Of a stretch of DNA of 33,625 bases, positions 31,779 to 33,625 are shown one piece after another (position 1 is the stretch's first letter; every line of letters begins with the position of its first letter). The translations under genes were made by a program, and so were the position numbers. Under the pieces are notes generated by a model. The model worked only from the letters and a program-made list of their open reading frames with translations. It ran no database searches and had not been told where the DNA came from. This DNA is from Anaerococcus vaginalis (GTDB taxonomy: Bacteria; Bacillota; Clostridia; Tissierellales; Peptoniphilaceae): NCBI RefSeq assembly GCF_000307225.1, contig NZ_HE978618.1:1-33625 (forward strand). Direction: 5' to 3'.

Positions 31779-33052
31779 ATCTCTTTTACAATTTCTTTTG
31801 CCCAATTTTCGTCAATCATTTCCACACTTTTCACATCTATAAAGGAAATATATTTGTTGTACAAACTTTCATATAAATCATTTATAAAGGGCATTTTAAA
31901 AACCCCTTCTTTTGTTCTTATTATAAATTCCTTGTTTTTATAGGTCATTTGTAAAATTTCTTCTTTTTTAAATTTAAAATCTGGACTTTGAATTAGGACA
32001 AATTTCATAATTTCAATTATATTATCAATTTTCCCATCTTCAAAAATAGAAATTTTTTCCTTCAAAGAAAAATCATCCTTACACATCCTAATCAAAAAAT
32101 CCTCAGCCTTATTTTTATTTAGCCTATCCAAAATTTTAAGAGAAGATTTAAAGGCAAGTTGATTTCTTTTTTCAATAAATTTCGGATCATTTATAAACAT
32201 TAATTTTCTATCACTATCAGTGTAAACATACCTATAATTTAATTTGAATAATTTTTTACAAGATGGACACTCAATTATGCCAATATTTTCAATAAAATTT
32301 TTATCATTTTGAGAAAACACTGCAGTTGGCAAGCTTTTTGTAAATTTATTTTTGCAGGCTGGACAAGATAAAGAAAAATCTTTATTTCTTGTATCTATAG
32401 GATTTTTTTCTTTTATATAGGATAAAAATTCTCCCAAAGAAGAAAAAACTAAATCCGCCTCATTTTTTGTAGTTTCGCTCTCATCCAAATCAATAATCAA
32501 AACTGACTTTGCCCCACTTTTTTTTGCAGCCCTAATTCCAGAAAGAGAATCCTCCAAAATATAAGTTTTATTTTTATCTGCCCCCATTTTTTCCATTGTT
32601 AAATTAAAAATTTCAGGATCAGGTTTGCCATTTTTTATATCATTAGCTGTAATTATCAAATCAAAATAATCTCTTACACCTTCCCTATCCACTAAAAAAT
32701 CTACTTTTTTCTTATAAGAAGATGATGCAAGGGCAATTTTTTTATTATTCTTCTTTAAAAATTCTAATAGTTCCAAAAGATATGGTTTTTTCAAAGAATA
32801 ATCAAGTTCTTCAAATCTTTTTTCCCTCAAATCATTCAAATCTTCCCTGATCTTTTTGACCATTTCTTCATCCATAGAAAAATGTTCCATCATATAAGAA
32901 TTTGATTCATCCTTTTTTCTGCCAGACAAAAGAATTTTATCCTCAATTGTAAAAGTAAAATCATTTTTTTTAGCTATCTCAAGCCAAGTTTCATAGTAAA
33001 TTTTTTCCGTATCAAAAATGGTTCCATCCATATCAAAAATAAAATAATCCAT
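31775..33052 (-). CDS. HAD phosphatase (beta-phosphoglucomutase-like) fused to a CpXC domain
   Basis: A 425-residue two-domain protein. Residues 1-215 are a HAD subfamily IA enzyme: FDMDGTIFDTEK (Asp7, Asp9), LASSSYKKKVDFL, NGKPDPEIF, ILEDSLSGIRAAKKSGA. Residues about 225-425 resemble CpXC proteins: SCPACKNKF (C230, C233) and ECPSCKKLF (C262, C265) form a likely zinc site, then YRYVYTDSDRKLMFIND and a helical tail. CpXC proteins are normally separate. The only ATG near the front is 33052; a TTG at 33064 is possible but overlaps the upstream gene. Last codons couple to hemZ. Confidence 0.82.
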   Translation of the reverse strand: MDYFIFDMDGTIFDTEKIYYETWLEIAKKNDFTFTIEDKILLSGRKKDESNSYMMEHFSMDEEMVKKIREDLNDLREKRFEELDYSLKKPYLLELLEFLKKNNKKIALASSSYKKKVDFLVDREGVRDYFDLIITANDIKNGKPDPEIFNLTMEKMGADKNKTYILEDSLSGIRAAKKSGAKSVLIIDLDESETTKNEADLVFSSLGEFLSYIKEKNPIDTRNKDFSLSCPACKNKFTKSLPTAVFSQNDKNFIENIGIIECPSCKKLFKLNYRYVYTDSDRKLMFINDPKFIEKRNQLAFKSSLKILDRLNKNKAEDFLIRMCKDDFSLKEKISIFEDGKIDNIIEIMKFVLIQSPDFKFKKEEILQMTYKNKEFIIRTKEGVFKMPFINDLYESLYNKYISFIDVKSVEMIDENWAKEIVKEI

Positions 33053-33053
33053 A

Positions 33054-33500
33054 TTAAAACTCAATCAAATTCAAACCAGAATCTTTATCAAAAATCCTAT
33101 TTATCTTTCCATCAATTATAGTAACAAAAATTTCTGCAGTTAAAGAAATTACCGCTTCATTCAAATGACCTGCAATAGCCTCTCCTGCAATATCTCCAGT
33201 TAAAGCATTTGTTTTTGCTCTTCCGCAAGTTATGTGAAAGTGCGTATAAAGCTTTCCATCTTTGTTAGAAATATTCCCACAAAAATTTGCTATTTCCAAA
33301 TCTTCTTTGTATTTTTTTATTTTATAATCCTTAGTTTTCGGATCAAAAAGACCAACTTCAAGATTATTAGTAGCCCCAATACCAGTCAAAAAACCAGCCT
33401 TTACATTTTCTTTTTCAAGAATTTCCCTAACAGATTCAACAAGCTTTTCTCCCTTATTCAATCTAATTACTAACTTATCATCAAATCTCTTATAAATCAT
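33054..33500 (-). CDS. PPC-domain (DUF296) protein
   Basis: A 148-residue protein of the plants-and-prokaryotes-conserved domain. RLNKGEKLVESVREILEKE, GFLTGIGATNNLEVGLFDP, YTHFHITCG (possible metal-binding histidines) and a closing FVTIIDGKINRIFDKDSGLN segment cover the whole domain. Bacterial members form trimers; whether they bind DNA is unclear. First gene of the operon PPC-HAD-CpXC-hemZ. Confidence 0.92.
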   Translation of the reverse strand: MIYKRFDDKLVIRLNKGEKLVESVREILEKENVKAGFLTGIGATNNLEVGLFDPKTKDYKIKKYKEDLEIANFCGNISNKDGKLYTHFHITCGRAKTNALTGDIAGEAIAGHLNEAVISLTAEIFVTIIDGKINRIFDKDSGLNLIEF

Positions 33501-33539
33501 ATAAAAATCCTTTCATTTTTTCTTATCTTTTCTTTAATG

Positions 33540-33568
33540 ATTATACCCAAACAATAGGAGTGGTATTG
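33540..33568 (-). promoter_or_regulatory. candidate promoter of the PPC-hemZ operon
   Basis: A perfect minus-strand TATAAT (33540-33545) lies 39 bases upstream of the PPC start; the -35 position (33563-33568, CAATAC) is weak. The stretch from 33569 to the window end is AT-rich and shows no gene. Confidence 0.45.
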
Positions 33569-33625
33569 GATTTTATTTTTGTTTTTAATTTTAAAATAAA
33601 ATATTTTATTAAATTAATCCTTCGT

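Noticed and set aside
1-33625. CRISPR array, tRNA/rRNA genes, prophage or toxin-antitoxin genes
   Set aside because: No regularly spaced direct repeats, no cloverleaf-like intergenic sequence and no recognisable phage or toxin families were seen on either strand.

Overview
This window is AT-rich (roughly 70% A+T by eye) with strong Shine-Dalgarno sites (AGGAGG-like), TTGACA/TATAAT promoters, tightly packed operons, PTS sugar import and Firmicutes-type families (DUF951, DUF956, XpaC/TelA, WalJ, HemZ, YtrA-type GntR, CapA/CapB-like proteins). This fits the chromosome of a low-GC Gram-positive anaerobe, probably Tissierellia/Peptoniphilaceae (an Anaerococcus-like coccus). The genus is an inference from gene content and composition. 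No rRNA, tRNA, CRISPR array, phage gene or transposase gene is visible inside the window.

Layout. (1) 1-230: a non-coding block with three near-consensus minus-strand promoters in tandem with A-tracts, reading out of the left edge, and a terminator for the operon to the right. (2) 235-7258, minus: EF-G-like GTPase, glycogen branching enzyme, SGNH hydrolase, MscS channel (frameshifted), DUF951 protein, and a circularly permuted ATP-grasp enzyme. (3) 7457-10583, minus: mannose-family PTS IIAB-IIC-IID plus DUF956/ManO, ending in a hairpin terminator. (4) 10750-16165, plus: an M16C (PreP-like) peptidase broken by three single-base indels, then an XpaC-TelA operon with a small FakA-C-terminal-like protein. 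(5) 16177-16500: terminator plus a large REP-like palindrome. (6) 16505-22624: a complete sugar locus. An RpiR regulator (plus) faces fructose-type PTS IIA, IIB and IIC, a D-lyxose/D-mannose isomerase, a class II aldolase and a frameshifted FGGY kinase (minus). Repeated ATGTAAT half-sites lie in the divergent promoter region. (7) 22753-24602: GntR-ABC ATPase-permease operon. (8) 24769-26715: SH3 lipoprotein, degenerate CapB/BY-kinase-like protein (frameshifted) and a CapA/Wzz-like protein with a tyrosine-rich acidic tail. (9) 26827-28678: foldback element, UppP, TtcA-like PP-loop protein (frameshifted). (10) 28678-33500: WalJ, Cof-type HAD phosphatase, HemZ, a HAD-CpXC fusion and a PPC-domain protein.

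Two themes stand out. First, seven single-base indels, nearly all in A/T runs, interrupt five genes that otherwise keep family-typical length and operon junctions. Sequencing or assembly error, real decay and (at two A_AAA_AAA sites followed by TAA) recoding are competing explanations. Second, several arrangements may be under-described: the CapA/CapB-like pair with tyrosines on the membrane partner instead of the kinase, the HAD-CpXC fusion, the lyxose-isomerase PTS operon with both PTS and a kinase, and two foldback elements sharing GGGCTGTTGCA-type ends.
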